DNA of 64,000 nucleotides from Methylobacterium sp. WSM2598 (lineage in GTDB: Bacteria; Pseudomonadota; Alphaproteobacteria; Rhizobiales; Beijerinckiaceae): positions 7,302,939 to 7,366,938 of the forward strand of contig NZ_KB900609.1 in NCBI RefSeq assembly GCF_000379105.1, in the 5' to 3' direction. The position numbers were made by a program, and so were the translations under genes. The notes under the pieces are model-generated. The model had not been told where the DNA came from and searched no databases. It worked only from the letters and a program-made list of their open reading frames with translations. Of the stretch, positions 52,669 through 62,433 are shown piece after piece. Position 1 is the first letter of the stretch; each line of letters begins with the position of its first letter.

Positions 52669-53782
52669 GTTCGACCCTGGCGACCTCGCGCAGCGGCACC
52701 GTGCCGCCCGCCGGAAGCGGCACCTGCACCTCGTCGGCGATCGCCCGCGGGTCCGAGCGGAAGGCGCGCGGGTAGCGCACGTTCACGGTGTAACGCTCGC
52801 GGCCCTCGACCGTGTTGGTCGCGGCCTGCCCGCCCAGCGCGGTCGCGATCACGTCCTGCACGTCGCCGACCATCAGGCCGTAGCGCCCGAGCGCCTCGCG
52901 GTCCGGCGTGATGTCGAGGAAGTCGCCGCCGATGACGCGTTCCGCGTAGGCGCTCGACGTGCCCGGCACATTCCGGACGACCGCCTCGACCCGGCGGGCG
53001 ACCGCCTCCATCTCCTTCAGGTCGGTTCCCAGCACCTTCACGCCCACCGGGGTGCGGATGCCGGTCGAGAGCATGTCGATGCGGGCGCGGATCGGCTGCG
53101 TCCAGGCGTTCGACACGCCCGGGAATTGCAGCGCCCTGTCCATCTCGGCCCTGAGGCTCGCGAGCGTCACGCCCGGCCGCCACGCGGATCTCGGCTTCAG
53201 GGCGATGACCGTCTCGAACATCTCCATCGGCGCGGGGTCGGTCGCCGTGCTGGCGCGCCCGGCCTTGCCGTAGACCGAGGCGACCTCGGGAAACGACTTG
53301 ATGATGCGGTCCTGGGTGGCGAGGAGTTCGCCGGCCCTGGTCACCGAGAGGCCCGGAAGGGTGGTCGGCATGTAGAGCAGGCTGCCCTCGTCGAGGTCCG
53401 GCATGAATTCGGAGCCGAGCTGCCGGGCGGGCCACGCGGTGGCGGCCAGCACGCATACGGCGAGCAGGATGGTGAGCCCCCGCGCCCGCAGCACGCCGGC
53501 GATGAGCGGCCGGTACAGCCAGATCAGGAGTCGGTTCAGCGGGTTGCGGTGCTCGGGGATGATGCGCCCGCGCACGCACAGCACTATGAGCGCCGGCACC
53601 AGGGTGACCGACAGCAGCGCCGCCGCCATGGCGAAGGTCTTGGTGAAGGCGAGCGGCCCGAACAGCAGCCCCTCCTGGCTCTCCAGGGTGAAGATCGGCA
53701 GGAAGCTCACCGTGATGACGAGGAGCGAGAAGAACAGCGAGGGCCCGACCTCGGCCGCGGCCTCGACCAGCACCTCGACCCG
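52669..53782 (-). pseudogene. Remnant of CusA/CzcA-type heavy-metal RND efflux pump
   Basis: Middle third of a CusA-family pump. The frame begins at VEVLVEAAAEVGPSLFFSLL, continues LPIFTLESQEGLLFGPLAFT, LGSEFMPDLDEGSLLYMPTT, EVASVYGKAGRASTATDPAP, MEMFETVIALKP and ends at EVARVELTRG. A full pump is about 1050 residues; here roughly 370 remain, with both the N-terminal and C-terminal parts absent and replaced by non-homologous Arg/Pro-rich sequence. It cannot make a working pump. Confidence 0.8.
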
Positions 53783-53968
53783 ACGGCAACTCCTCCGGTT
53801 CCTCGGCCATCCCACTCTCCCTCCAGTCGCTCGGCCGCCCCACGGGCCCGGCATGATCGCTCGCGCGAGCGGCCGAACCGCGTCGGAGATGTCAGCTCCG
53901 GGATGCCGCTGAGGATGGTGACAGGAATCGCGCGCCTCAGCCTTCGTTGATTTGTCCCAAACTCATCC

Positions 53969-53982
53969 TTGATCTGCATCAA
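53969..53982 (+). promoter_or_regulatory. FNR-type box upstream of narK1
   Basis: TTGATCTGCATCAA, a perfect TTGAT-N4-ATCAA site, ends 65 bases before the narK1 ATG. This position suits activation by an FNR, FixK or NNR-type regulator under low oxygen or nitrogen oxides. Confidence 0.75.
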
Positions 53983-54047
53983 TTACGCCGTTGATGTGCT
54001 TCGCAACACAGTCCTTCGGGCGACACACCCGCCTGAAGGGTCTTCCC

Positions 54048-55427
54048 ATGCACGATCCCGCCGCTCCCGCGAGCCGCGACCAGGGCCGCGCGCTCTGGCT
54101 CTCCACGCTCGCCTTCACGACCTGCTTTGCGGCCTGGACCATCTTCTCGATCATCGGCGTCCAGATCAAAAAGGACCTCGGCCTGACCGACGCCCAGTTC
54201 GGCCTCCTGGCCGGGACCCCGATCCTGACCGGCTCGCTCGTCCGCCTGATCCTCGGCATCTGGGCCGACCAGTATGGCGGGCGCACCGTCACCCTCGCGG
54301 TGATGCTGCTCGCCGCGCTGGCCACCTACCTCCTCACCTACGCGCACGATTACCCGACCTTCCTGCTCGCCGCCCTCGGCGTCGGGCTCGCCGGCGGGGT
54401 CTTCTCGGTCGGCGTCGCCTACGTGTCGAAGTGGTTCCCCAAGGAGAAGCAGGGCACCGCGCTCGGCATCTTCGGCGCGGGCAATGTCGGCGCCGCGGTT
54501 ACCAAGTTCCTGGCGCCCCTGGTCATGGTCGCCTTCGGCTGGAAGGCCGTGGCGCAGATCTGGGCGCTCGGCCTCGTGGTGACGGCGCTGGTCTTCTACT
54601 TCGGCACCGCGGACGACCCGGACCTCGCCGCCCGCCGGCGCGCCGGCGCGTCCCCCGAGCCCCTCTGGGCCATGCTGGCGCCGCTCGCCAACCTCCAGGT
54701 CTGGCGCTTCTCGCTCTACTACTTCTTCGTCTTCGGCGGCTTCGTCGCCCTCGCGCTCTGGCTGCCGCGCTACTACACGGGCGTCTACGGCCTCGACATC
54801 GTCACGGCCGGCTGGCTCGCCGCCGCCTACTCGATCCCGGGCTCGCTCTTCCGCATCCTGGGCGGCCGCCTGGCCGACCGGCACGGCGCCCGGAAGGTCA
54901 TGGTCTGGACCTTCGCCGGCTCCTGCGCCTGCACCTTCCTGCTGTCCTACCCGGCGACCCACTACGTGGTCGCCGGCATCCGGGGCCCGATCGCCTTCGA
55001 CCTCGCGCTCGGCCCGGCGGGCTTCACGGTGCTGACCTTCGCCCTCGGCTTCTTCATGAGCCTCGGCAAGGCCGCCGTGTTCAAGCACATCCCGGTCTAC
55101 TACCCGGACCGGGTCGGCGCCGTGGGCGGCGTGGTCGGGCTGATCGGCGGCCTCGGCGGCTTCGTGCTGCCGATCGCCTTCGGCCTCATGAACGACCTCG
55201 TCGGCGTCTGGACCTCCTGCTTCATGCTGCTCTTCGCGATCGCCGCCGGCAGCACCGCCTGGATGCTCGCGGCGATCCGCGCCCTGGAGACGCGGGAGCA
55301 TCCCGCCCTGCGCGAGCCGAAGGACCTCCCCGAGGTCGAGGCGCTGCGCGCCGAGGTCGAGCGCCTGCGCGCCGCCCGCGAGGGCGCCCCCCGGGCCGCG
55401 CCGCTGGCCGGCCTCCCGGCCGCCTGA
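54048..55427 (+). CDS. narK: Nitrate/nitrite transporter NarK (first of two)
   Basis: 459 residues, MFS, 12 helices. Type-1 NarK features: an early IFSIIGVQIKKDLGLTDAQF, GVAYVSKWFPKEKQGTALGI with GAGNVGAAVTK (nitrate signature motif of the NNP family) and the C-terminal copy LGKAAVFKHIPVYYPDRVGA with GGVVGLIGGLGGFVLP. Probably a proton-linked nitrate importer. Followed by a strong intercistronic hairpin and the second narK. The cytoplasmic tail of about 50 residues (LPEVEALRAEVERLRAAREG) is a likely coiled coil. Confidence 0.93.
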   Translation: MHDPAAPASRDQGRALWLSTLAFTTCFAAWTIFSIIGVQIKKDLGLTDAQFGLLAGTPILTGSLVRLILGIWADQYGGRTVTLAVMLLAALATYLLTYAHDYPTFLLAALGVGLAGGVFSVGVAYVSKWFPKEKQGTALGIFGAGNVGAAVTKFLAPLVMVAFGWKAVAQIWALGLVVTALVFYFGTADDPDLAARRRAGASPEPLWAMLAPLANLQVWRFSLYYFFVFGGFVALALWLPRYYTGVYGLDIVTAGWLAAAYSIPGSLFRILGGRLADRHGARKVMVWTFAGSCACTFLLSYPATHYVVAGIRGPIAFDLALGPAGFTVLTFALGFFMSLGKAAVFKHIPVYYPDRVGAVGGVVGLIGGLGGFVLPIAFGLMNDLVGVWTSCFMLLFAIAAGSTAWMLAAIRALETREHPALREPKDLPEVEALRAEVERLRAAREGAPRAAPLAGLPAA

Positions 55428-55436
55428 ATCCCCCTT

Positions 55437-55461
55437 CCGGCCGGCGCGGGGCGCCGGCCGG
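55437..55461 (+). terminator. Intercistronic hairpin between the two narK genes
   Basis: Perfect 11-bp stem CCGGCCGGCGC (55437-55447) with GCGCCGGCCGG (55451-55461), loop GGG, 9 bases after the first narK stop. Probably stabilises the upstream message or attenuates reading into narK2. Confidence 0.6.
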
Positions 55462-55489
55462 CCCGTCCCGATCCTGAGAGGCAACAGCC

Positions 55490-56857
55490 ATGAGTGCTGG
55501 TACGCAAACGCTGACGGCCGGCCGGCCCGCGGGGAGCAGCTGGCTCGTCCGCTGGGAGCCGGAGAACCCGGCCTTCTGGGCCCGGGAGGGCAGCCGCCTC
55601 GCCTGGCGCACCCTGACCGTGACGACCGCCAACCTCACGATGTCCTTCATCGTCTGGTTCATGGTCTCGGCCCTGGTGGTCGCCCTGCCGGCGGTCGGCT
55701 TCAGGCTCACCACCGGCCAGCTGTTCTGGCTCGCCGCCATGCCGGGCCTCGCCGGGGGCACGCTGCGCCTCGCGCACATGTTCCTGACGCCGATGTTCGG
55801 CACGCGCCGCGTCGTGACCTTCGCCAGCCTGTCGCTGCTCGTCCCGGCCATCGGCTGGTTCTACGCGGTGCAGGACCCGTCCACGCCCTACTGGGTCCTC
55901 CTGGTGCTGGCCTTCCTGGCCGGGCTCGGGGGCGGCAACTTCTCCTCCTTCATGCCCTCGACCAGCCTGTTCTTCCCCAAGCGGCTGCAGGGCACCGCCC
56001 TCGCCATCCAGGCCGGGATCGGCAATTTCGGGGTCTCGGTGGTCCAGTTCCTGACGCCCTGGGTGATCGGCTTCGCGCTCGCGGGCGGCACGCTGCTCGG
56101 CGAGTCGCAGACCATGACCAAGGGGGCCATCGCCCGGCAGGTCTGGCTGCACAACGCCGCCGCCGTCTACATCCCGTTCATCGTGCTGTTCGCCCTGGCC
56201 GCGTGGCTCGCGCTGCGCAGCGTCCCGGTCAAGGCCAACGTCCGCGAGCAGGTCGACATCTTCCGCTCGCGCCACACCTGGGCGATGACCTCGCTCTACA
56301 TCATGACCTTCGGGGCGTTCTCGGGGCTCGCCGGGACCTTCCCGCTGCTGATCAAGCAGTGCTACGGCACGCTGCCCGGCGCCCCGGACCCCCTGACCTA
56401 CGCCTTCCTCGGCCCGCTGGTCGGGTCGCTCCTGCGCGTCGCGGCCGGGCCGGTCTCGGACCGGTTCGGCGGGGCCAAGGTCACCGTGGTCGCCGGCCTC
56501 GGCATGACCGCCTGCGCCGCCATCGTCCCCCTGTTCACGGCCCCCACCTCGATGGAGAGCTTCCCCTGGTTCGTCGCGGCGATGCTCGGGCTGTTCGCCT
56601 TCGCGGGCATCGGCAACGCCTCGACCTTCAAGCAGATGCCGATGATCTTCCCGCCCCGCCAGGCCGGCGGCGTCATCGGCTTCACGGGCGCGGTGGCGGC
56701 CTACGGGCCCTTCGCCTTCGGCATGCTGTTCGGCTGGGCCTTCGACCGCTTCGGCGGCCCGAACGGGGTCTTCCACGGGCTGGCGCTGTTCTTCGCCCTC
56801 AACGTCGCGATGAACTGGTGGATGTACGCCCGCCGCGGCGCCGCCACGCCCTGCTGA
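55490..56857 (+). CDS. Nitrate/nitrite transporter NarK (second of two)
   Basis: 455 residues, 12 helices, the NarK2/NarU-type partner commonly found next to a NarK1 in denitrifiers. N-terminal WEPENPAFWAREGSRLAWRT is the NarK2 signature; nitrate motifs GLGGGNFSSFMPSTSLFFPK with GIGNFGVSVVQ, and FAGIGNASTFKQMPMIFPPR with the GFTGAVAAYGPF copy. Likely a nitrate/nitrite antiporter, complementing narK1. ATG 55490 is preceded by GAGAGGCAACAGCC. Confidence 0.92.
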   Translation: MSAGTQTLTAGRPAGSSWLVRWEPENPAFWAREGSRLAWRTLTVTTANLTMSFIVWFMVSALVVALPAVGFRLTTGQLFWLAAMPGLAGGTLRLAHMFLTPMFGTRRVVTFASLSLLVPAIGWFYAVQDPSTPYWVLLVLAFLAGLGGGNFSSFMPSTSLFFPKRLQGTALAIQAGIGNFGVSVVQFLTPWVIGFALAGGTLLGESQTMTKGAIARQVWLHNAAAVYIPFIVLFALAAWLALRSVPVKANVREQVDIFRSRHTWAMTSLYIMTFGAFSGLAGTFPLLIKQCYGTLPGAPDPLTYAFLGPLVGSLLRVAAGPVSDRFGGAKVTVVAGLGMTACAAIVPLFTAPTSMESFPWFVAAMLGLFAFAGIGNASTFKQMPMIFPPRQAGGVIGFTGAVAAYGPFAFGMLFGWAFDRFGGPNGVFHGLALFFALNVAMNWWMYARRGAATPC

Positions 56858-56904
56858 CGGGCCGCCCTGCCGAAGGGCGACGCCGCACCGACGCTCGGAC
56901 GGCC

Positions 56905-56926
56905 GGCGGGAGGCACACCTCCCGCC
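56905..56926 (+). terminator. Hairpin terminator after narK2
   Basis: Perfect 9-bp stem GGCGGGAGG / CCTCCCGCC with loop CACA, 47 bases after the narK2 stop and ahead of the narG promoter. Confidence 0.6.
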
Positions 56927-56968
56927 GTCCGTCCCGTTGGGGCGACATGACGAGGGTCACTTGAGCGA

Positions 56969-56982
56969 TTGATCCAAGTCAA
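56969..56982 (+). promoter_or_regulatory. FNR-type box upstream of narG
   Basis: TTGATCCAAGTCAA matches TTGAT-N4-ATCAA with one mismatch in the right half. It ends 65 bases before the narG ATG, the same spacing as the site before narK1. Confidence 0.65.
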
Positions 56983-57047
56983 GGCTTGGGCCTGACCACG
57001 CGGCCAGAGTGCCCTCGAAGACCTCGAAACCGACCAGGCACCGCGCG

Positions 57048-60000
57048 ATGTCGCACTTCCTCGACAGACTGACCTTCTTCCGGAAGACGGTCGACACCTT
57101 CTCGGATGGTCACGGCATCGTCACGGCCGAGGACCGCGCCTGGGAGGACGGCTATCGGAAGCGCTGGCAGCACGACAAGATCGTGCGCTCCACCCACGGC
57201 GTGAACTGCACCGGCTCCTGTTCCTGGAAGGTCTACGTCAAGGGCGGCATCGTCACCTGGGAAACCCAGCAGACCGATTATCCCCGGACCCGGCCCGACC
57301 TGCCCAACCACGAGCCGCGCGGCTGCGCCCGCGGCGCCAGCTATTCCTGGTACCTCTACTCGGCCAACCGCGTGAAGCACCCGCTGGTGCGCTCGCGCCT
57401 GCTCCGGCTGTGGCGCGAGGCCCGGGTGATGCGGACCCCGGTGGCGGCCTGGGCCCACATCGTCGAGAACCCGGAGCGGCGCCGCTCCTACACCTCCGTG
57501 CGCGGCCATGGCGGCTTCGTGCGCGCGACCTGGGACGAGGTCAACGAGATCATCGCGGCCGCCAACGCCTACACGGTCAGGACGCACGGCCCCGACCGCG
57601 TCTTCGGCTTCTCGCCGATCCCCGCCATGTCGATGGTCTCCTACGCGGCGGGCGCCCGCTACCTGTCGCTGCTCGGCGGCGTCTGCATGTCCTTCTACGA
57701 CTGGTACTGCGACCTGCCGCCCTCCTCGCCCCAGACCTGGGGCGAGCAGACCGACGTGCCCGAGAGCGCCGATTGGTACAATGCCGGCTTCCTGATCCTG
57801 TGGGGCTCGAACGTCCCCCAGACCCGCACCCCCGACGCGCATTTCTACACCGAGGTGCGCTACCGCGGCGCCAAGAGCGTCGTGATCTGCCCCGACTACT
57901 CCGAGGCCTCGAAATTCGCCGACATGTGGGTGTCGGTGAAGCAGGGCACCGACGCCGCGCTCGGCATGGCGATGGGCCACGTGATCCTGCGCGAGTTCCA
58001 CCTCGACCGGCAGGTGCCCTCCTTCATCGACTACGCCAAGCGCTACACGGACATGCCGATGCTGGTGCGCCTCGTGCGCCAGGACGGGCGGCTCGTGCCC
58101 GAGCGCTTCCTGCGCGCCTCGGACCTCGACGGCGCGCTCGGCGAGACCAACAACCCCGAGTGGAAGACCCTCGCCTATGACGACCAGACCGGCGCGCTCG
58201 TCGCGCCCCTGGGCTCGGTCGGCTTCCGCTGGGGCGAGACCGGCAAGTGGAACCTGGAGAGCCGGGCCGGGGACGGACGCGCGGTCGACCTGCGCCTGTC
58301 CCTGGCGGGCGCCGCGGACGAGTTCGAGGACGTCGCCTTCCCGTATTTCGGCAACATCGCGCACGCGCATTTCGCGTCGAGCGACCATGCCAGCGTGATC
58401 GCGCGGCGCGTGCCGGTGCGGCGCCTCGCCACCCGCGACGGCGAGGCGCTCGTCGCGACCGTCTACGACCTGTTCCTGGCCAATTACGGCCTCGACCGCG
58501 GCTTCGGCGGCGGCAACGTCGCCGCCTCCTACGACGCCGACGAGCCCTACACGCCGGCCTGGGCGGAGCGGATCACCGGCGTCCCGCGCGACCAGATCGT
58601 GACCGTCGCGCGCGAATTCGCCCGGAACGCCGAGAAGACCGATGGCCGGTCGATGATCATCATCGGCGCCGCGATGAACCATTGGTACCACATGGACATG
58701 AATTATCGCAGCGCGATCAACATGCTGGTGATGTGCGGCTGCGTGGGCAAGTCCGGCGGCGGCTGGTCGCACTATGTCGGCCAGGAGAAGCTGCGCCCGC
58801 AGAGCGGCTGGGCGCCGCTCGCCTTCGCCCTCGACTGGGGCCGCCCGCCGCGCCAGCAGAACTCCACCTCGGCCTTCTACGCGCATACCGACCAGTGGCG
58901 CTACGAGACGCTCGACGTGAAGGAGATCCTCTCGCCGACCGCGCCGGCCGGGCCCTGGGACGGCGCCATCATCGACTACAACGTCCGCGCCGAGCGGATG
59001 GGCTGGCTGCCCTCCGCGCCGCAGCTGGAGCAGAACCCGCTCGGGATCGCCGCCGCGGCGGCCGCCGCCGGACTCGAGCCGAAGGACTACGTCGCCTGGG
59101 CCCTGAAGTCCGGCGAGCTCAGAATGTCCTGCGAGGACCCGGACAACCCCAAGAACTGGCCGCGCAACCTGTTCGTCTGGCGCTCGAACCTGCTCGGCTC
59201 GTCGGGCAAGGGCCACGAGTACTTCCTCAAGCACCTGCTCGGCACCTCGCACGGGGTGCTCGGCAAGGATCTCGGGGCGGAGGGCCGCCGCAAGCCCGAC
59301 GAGGTCGTCTGGCACGAGGACGCGCCCGAGGGGAAGCTCGACCTCCTGGTCACCCTCGACTTCCGCATGTCGACGACCTGCGTCTACTCCGACATCGTGC
59401 TGCCGACCGCGACCTGGTACGAGAAGGACGACCTCAACACCTCCGACATGCACCCCTTCATCCACCCGCTCACGGCGGCGGTGGACCCGGTCTGGGAGGC
59501 GCGCACCGACTGGAACATCTACAAGGGCCTCGCCGAGACCTTCTCGCGGGTGGCGCCCGAGGTGCTCGGGGTCGAGACGGACGTCGTGCTGACCCCGATC
59601 CTGCACGACACGCCCGGCGAGATCGCCCAGGCCCTCGACGTGAAGGACTGGAAGACGGGCGCGGTCGAGCCCGTCCCCGGCCGCACGATGCCGACGGTCA
59701 CAATCGTCGAGCGCGACTACCCGAACCTGTTCAAGCGCTTCACCGCGCTCGGGCCGCTGCTGGCCCGGGTCGGCAACGGCGGCAAGGGCATGGCCTGGAA
59801 CACCGGGCACGAGGTCGAGCTGCTCAAGGCGCTCAACGGCACCGTGACCGAGGAGGGGCCGACCAAGGGGCTGGCGCGCATCGAGACGGCGATCGACGCC
59901 TGCGAGGTGCTCCTGATGCTGGCGCCGGAGACCAACGGCGAGGTCGCGGTCAAGGCCTGGGAGAGCCTCGGCAAGGCGACCGGGCGCGAGCACGCCCACC

Positions 60001-60806
60001 TCGCCCTGTCCAAGGAGGACGAGAAGATCCGCTTCCGCGACGTGGTCGCCCAGCCGCGCAAGATCATCTCCTCGCCGATCTGGTCGGGCCTCGAATCCGA
60101 GAAGGTCTGCTACAACGCCTGCTACACGAACGTCCACGAGCTGATCCCGTGGCGGACGCTGACCGGGCGCCAGCAGCTCTACCAGGACCACCTCTGGATG
60201 CGGGCCTTCGGCGAGGGCTTCTGCGTCTACCGGCCGCCGGTCGACCTCAAGACCATCGAGCCGATCCGGGGCCGCGTCGATAACGGCCATCCCGAACTGG
60301 TGCTGAACTTCATCACCCCGCACCAGAAATGGGGCATCCACTCAACCTACTCGGACAACCTGCTGATGCTGACCCTGAACCGCGGCGGGCCCGTGGTCTG
60401 GATCAGCGAGAGCGACGCGCGCAAGGCGGGCATCGCCGACAACGACTGGATCGACGTCTACAACGTCAACGGCGCGATCGCGGCCCGGGCGGTGGTCTCC
60501 CAGCGCGTCAAGGACGGCATGTGCATGATGTACCATGCCCAGGAGAAGATCGTGAACACGCCCGGCTCCGGCATCACCGGCCAGCGCGGCGGCATCCACA
60601 ACTCGGTCACCCGGGCGGTGCTGAAGCCGACCCACATGATCGGCGGCTACGCGCAGCTCTCCTACGGCTTCAACTACTACGGCACTGTCGGGGCGAACCG
60701 CGACGAGTTCGTGGTGGTGCGCAAGATGGCGCAGGTCGACTGGCTTGAGGAGCCGCGCCCCGCGGGGGCCGGGCCGGGCGCCGCGAGGCTCCACGCCGCC
60801 GAGTAG
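57048..60806 (+). CDS. narG: Respiratory nitrate reductase alpha subunit
   Basis: 1252 residues, cytoplasmic face of the inner membrane; reduces nitrate to nitrite with a bis-MGD molybdenum centre. The [4Fe-4S] FS0 ligands are H50, C54, C58 and C93 (STHGVNCTGSCSWKVY, EPRGCARGAS). The Mo-region stretch YDWYCDLPPSSPQTWGEQTD is intact, as are ADWYNAGFLILWGSN and the C-terminal GGYAQLSYGFNYYG. Full length. Start at 57048 (MSHFLDRLTFFRKT) matches the family; the frame extends 13 residues upstream. Heads narGHJI. Confidence 0.97.
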   Translation: MSHFLDRLTFFRKTVDTFSDGHGIVTAEDRAWEDGYRKRWQHDKIVRSTHGVNCTGSCSWKVYVKGGIVTWETQQTDYPRTRPDLPNHEPRGCARGASYSWYLYSANRVKHPLVRSRLLRLWREARVMRTPVAAWAHIVENPERRRSYTSVRGHGGFVRATWDEVNEIIAAANAYTVRTHGPDRVFGFSPIPAMSMVSYAAGARYLSLLGGVCMSFYDWYCDLPPSSPQTWGEQTDVPESADWYNAGFLILWGSNVPQTRTPDAHFYTEVRYRGAKSVVICPDYSEASKFADMWVSVKQGTDAALGMAMGHVILREFHLDRQVPSFIDYAKRYTDMPMLVRLVRQDGRLVPERFLRASDLDGALGETNNPEWKTLAYDDQTGALVAPLGSVGFRWGETGKWNLESRAGDGRAVDLRLSLAGAADEFEDVAFPYFGNIAHAHFASSDHASVIARRVPVRRLATRDGEALVATVYDLFLANYGLDRGFGGGNVAASYDADEPYTPAWAERITGVPRDQIVTVAREFARNAEKTDGRSMIIIGAAMNHWYHMDMNYRSAINMLVMCGCVGKSGGGWSHYVGQEKLRPQSGWAPLAFALDWGRPPRQQNSTSAFYAHTDQWRYETLDVKEILSPTAPAGPWDGAIIDYNVRAERMGWLPSAPQLEQNPLGIAAAAAAAGLEPKDYVAWALKSGELRMSCEDPDNPKNWPRNLFVWRSNLLGSSGKGHEYFLKHLLGTSHGVLGKDLGAEGRRKPDEVVWHEDAPEGKLDLLVTLDFRMSTTCVYSDIVLPTATWYEKDDLNTSDMHPFIHPLTAAVDPVWEARTDWNIYKGLAETFSRVAPEVLGVETDVVLTPILHDTPGEIAQALDVKDWKTGAVEPVPGRTMPTVTIVERDYPNLFKRFTALGPLLARVGNGGKGMAWNTGHEVELLKALNGTVTEEGPTKGLARIETAIDACEVLLMLAPETNGEVAVKAWESLGKATGREHAHLALSKEDEKIRFRDVVAQPRKIISSPIWSGLESEKVCYNACYTNVHELIPWRTLTGRQQLYQDHLWMRAFGEGFCVYRPPVDLKTIEPIRGRVDNGHPELVLNFITPHQKWGIHSTYSDNLLMLTLNRGGPVVWISESDARKAGIADNDWIDVYNVNGAIAARAVVSQRVKDGMCMMYHAQEKIVNTPGSGITGQRGGIHNSVTRAVLKPTHMIGGYAQLSYGFNYYGTVGANRDEFVVVRKMAQVDWLEEPRPAGAGPGAARLHAAE

Positions 60807-60889
60807 GCCCGCCGCGCCGGGGGCGCCCCGCCCCCGCCCTCCCCTCCCGAGCACCCAGTCCCGGCCGCCGGTGACGAAGGAAGTCCGCC

Positions 60890-62419
60890 ATGAAAGTCCG
60901 CGCGCAGATCGCGATGGTTCTCAACCTCGACAAGTGCATCGGCTGCCACACCTGCTCCGTCACCTGCAAGAACGTCTGGACCAACCGCGAGGGCGTCGAG
61001 TACGCCTGGTTCAACAACGTCGAGACCAAGCCCGGCATCGGCTACCCGAAGGATTGGGAGAACCAGGAGCGCTGGAACGGCGGCTGGCGCCGCCGCCAGG
61101 ACGGCCGGATCGAGCCGCGCATCGGTGCGAAGTGGCGCGTCCTCGCCAACATCTTCGCCAATCCGGACCTGCCGGAGATCGACGACTACTACGAGCCGTT
61201 CGATTTCGACTACCAGCACCTGCAGAAGGCGCCCGAGCTGCAGACCTTCCCGACCGCGCGGCCGCGCTCGAAGCTCACCGGCGCCCGCATGGAGACGATC
61301 GCCTGGGGGCCGAACTGGGAGGAGATCCTCGGCGGCGAATTCGCCAAGCGCCGGCAGGACCGGAACTTCGAGGGCATCGAGGAGGAGATCTACGGCCAGT
61401 TCGAGAACACCTTCATGATGTACCTGCCGCGGTTGTGCGAGCACTGCCTCAACCCGGCCTGCGTCGCCTCCTGTCCGTCGGGCGCGATCTACAAGCGCGA
61501 GGAGGACGGCGTCGTCCTGATCGACCAGGACAAGTGCCGCGGCTGGCGGATGTGCGTGTCCGGCTGCCCCTACAAGAAGATCTACTACAATTGGTCCTCG
61601 GGTAAGTCCGAGAAGTGCACGCTGTGCTACCCGCGCCTGGAGGCCGGCCAGCCGACCGTGTGCTCGGAGACCTGCGTCGGGCGGATCCGCTACCTCGGCG
61701 TGGTGCTGTACGACGCCGACCGGATCGAGGAGGCCGCCTCGACCCGCGACGAGGGCGACCTCTACGAGGCCCAGCTCAAGGTCTTCCTCGACCCTTGCGA
61801 TCCGCGCGTCCTCGCCGAGGCCCGCCGGGAGGGCATCCCGGAGGCGTGGCTGGAGGCGGCGCGCCGCTCGCCCGTCTACAAGATGGCGATGGAGTGGCGG
61901 ATCGCCTTCCCGCTCCACCCCGAATACCGGACCCTGCCGATGGTCTGGTACGTGCCGCCGCTCTCGCCGATCCAGTCCGCGGCCGCGGCCGGCAAGATCG
62001 GCCTCGACGGCGAGATGCCGGACGTGAGGAACCTGCGCATCCCGGTGCGCTACCTCGCCAACCTGCTCACCGCCGGCAACGAGGCGCCGGTGGTGACCGG
62101 CCTCGAGCGGATGCTCGCGATGCGGGCCTACATGCGCGCCAAGACCGTCGACGGGGTGGTGGACGAGGCCCTGGCGGCCCGGGTCGGCCTGAGCGCCGCC
62201 CAGGTCGAGGAGATGTACCGGGTCATGGCGATCGCGAATTACGAGGACCGGTTCGTGATCCCGACCAGCCACCGCGAGATGGGCCTGGAGGACGCCTACG
62301 ACCTGCGCGGCTCCTGCGGCTTCTCCTTCGGCAACGGCTGCTCGGGCGGCCGCACCGAGGCGAACCTGTTCGGCGCGCCGAAGGCCGCCAGGGTCAAGAC
62401 CCCCGTGGACGTCGCCTGA
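60890..62419 (+). CDS. narH: Respiratory nitrate reductase beta subunit
   Basis: 509 residues, electron-transfer subunit with four Fe-S clusters. Cys groups: CIGCHTCSVTCKNVW (C16, C19, C22, C26), CEHCLNPACVASCPSG, CRGWRMCVSGCPYKK (Trp replacing one Cys, giving the [3Fe-4S] cluster) and CTLCYPRLEAGQPTVCSETC. Carries electrons from NarI hemes to NarG. GGAAG stands before the ATG. Complete and of standard length. Confidence 0.97.
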   Translation: MKVRAQIAMVLNLDKCIGCHTCSVTCKNVWTNREGVEYAWFNNVETKPGIGYPKDWENQERWNGGWRRRQDGRIEPRIGAKWRVLANIFANPDLPEIDDYYEPFDFDYQHLQKAPELQTFPTARPRSKLTGARMETIAWGPNWEEILGGEFAKRRQDRNFEGIEEEIYGQFENTFMMYLPRLCEHCLNPACVASCPSGAIYKREEDGVVLIDQDKCRGWRMCVSGCPYKKIYYNWSSGKSEKCTLCYPRLEAGQPTVCSETCVGRIRYLGVVLYDADRIEEAASTRDEGDLYEAQLKVFLDPCDPRVLAEARREGIPEAWLEAARRSPVYKMAMEWRIAFPLHPEYRTLPMVWYVPPLSPIQSAAAAGKIGLDGEMPDVRNLRIPVRYLANLLTAGNEAPVVTGLERMLAMRAYMRAKTVDGVVDEALAARVGLSAAQVEEMYRVMAIANYEDRFVIPTSHREMGLEDAYDLRGSCGFSFGNGCSGGRTEANLFGAPKAARVKTPVDVA

Positions 62420-62433
62420 GGCGGAGCACCGAC

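Noticed and set aside
56979..60341. 1120-residue open frame antisense to narG
   Set aside because: It mirrors narG codon by codon; composition (His, Asp, Arg, Gly, Val rich) is what the complement of a GC-rich gene gives. No domain seen.
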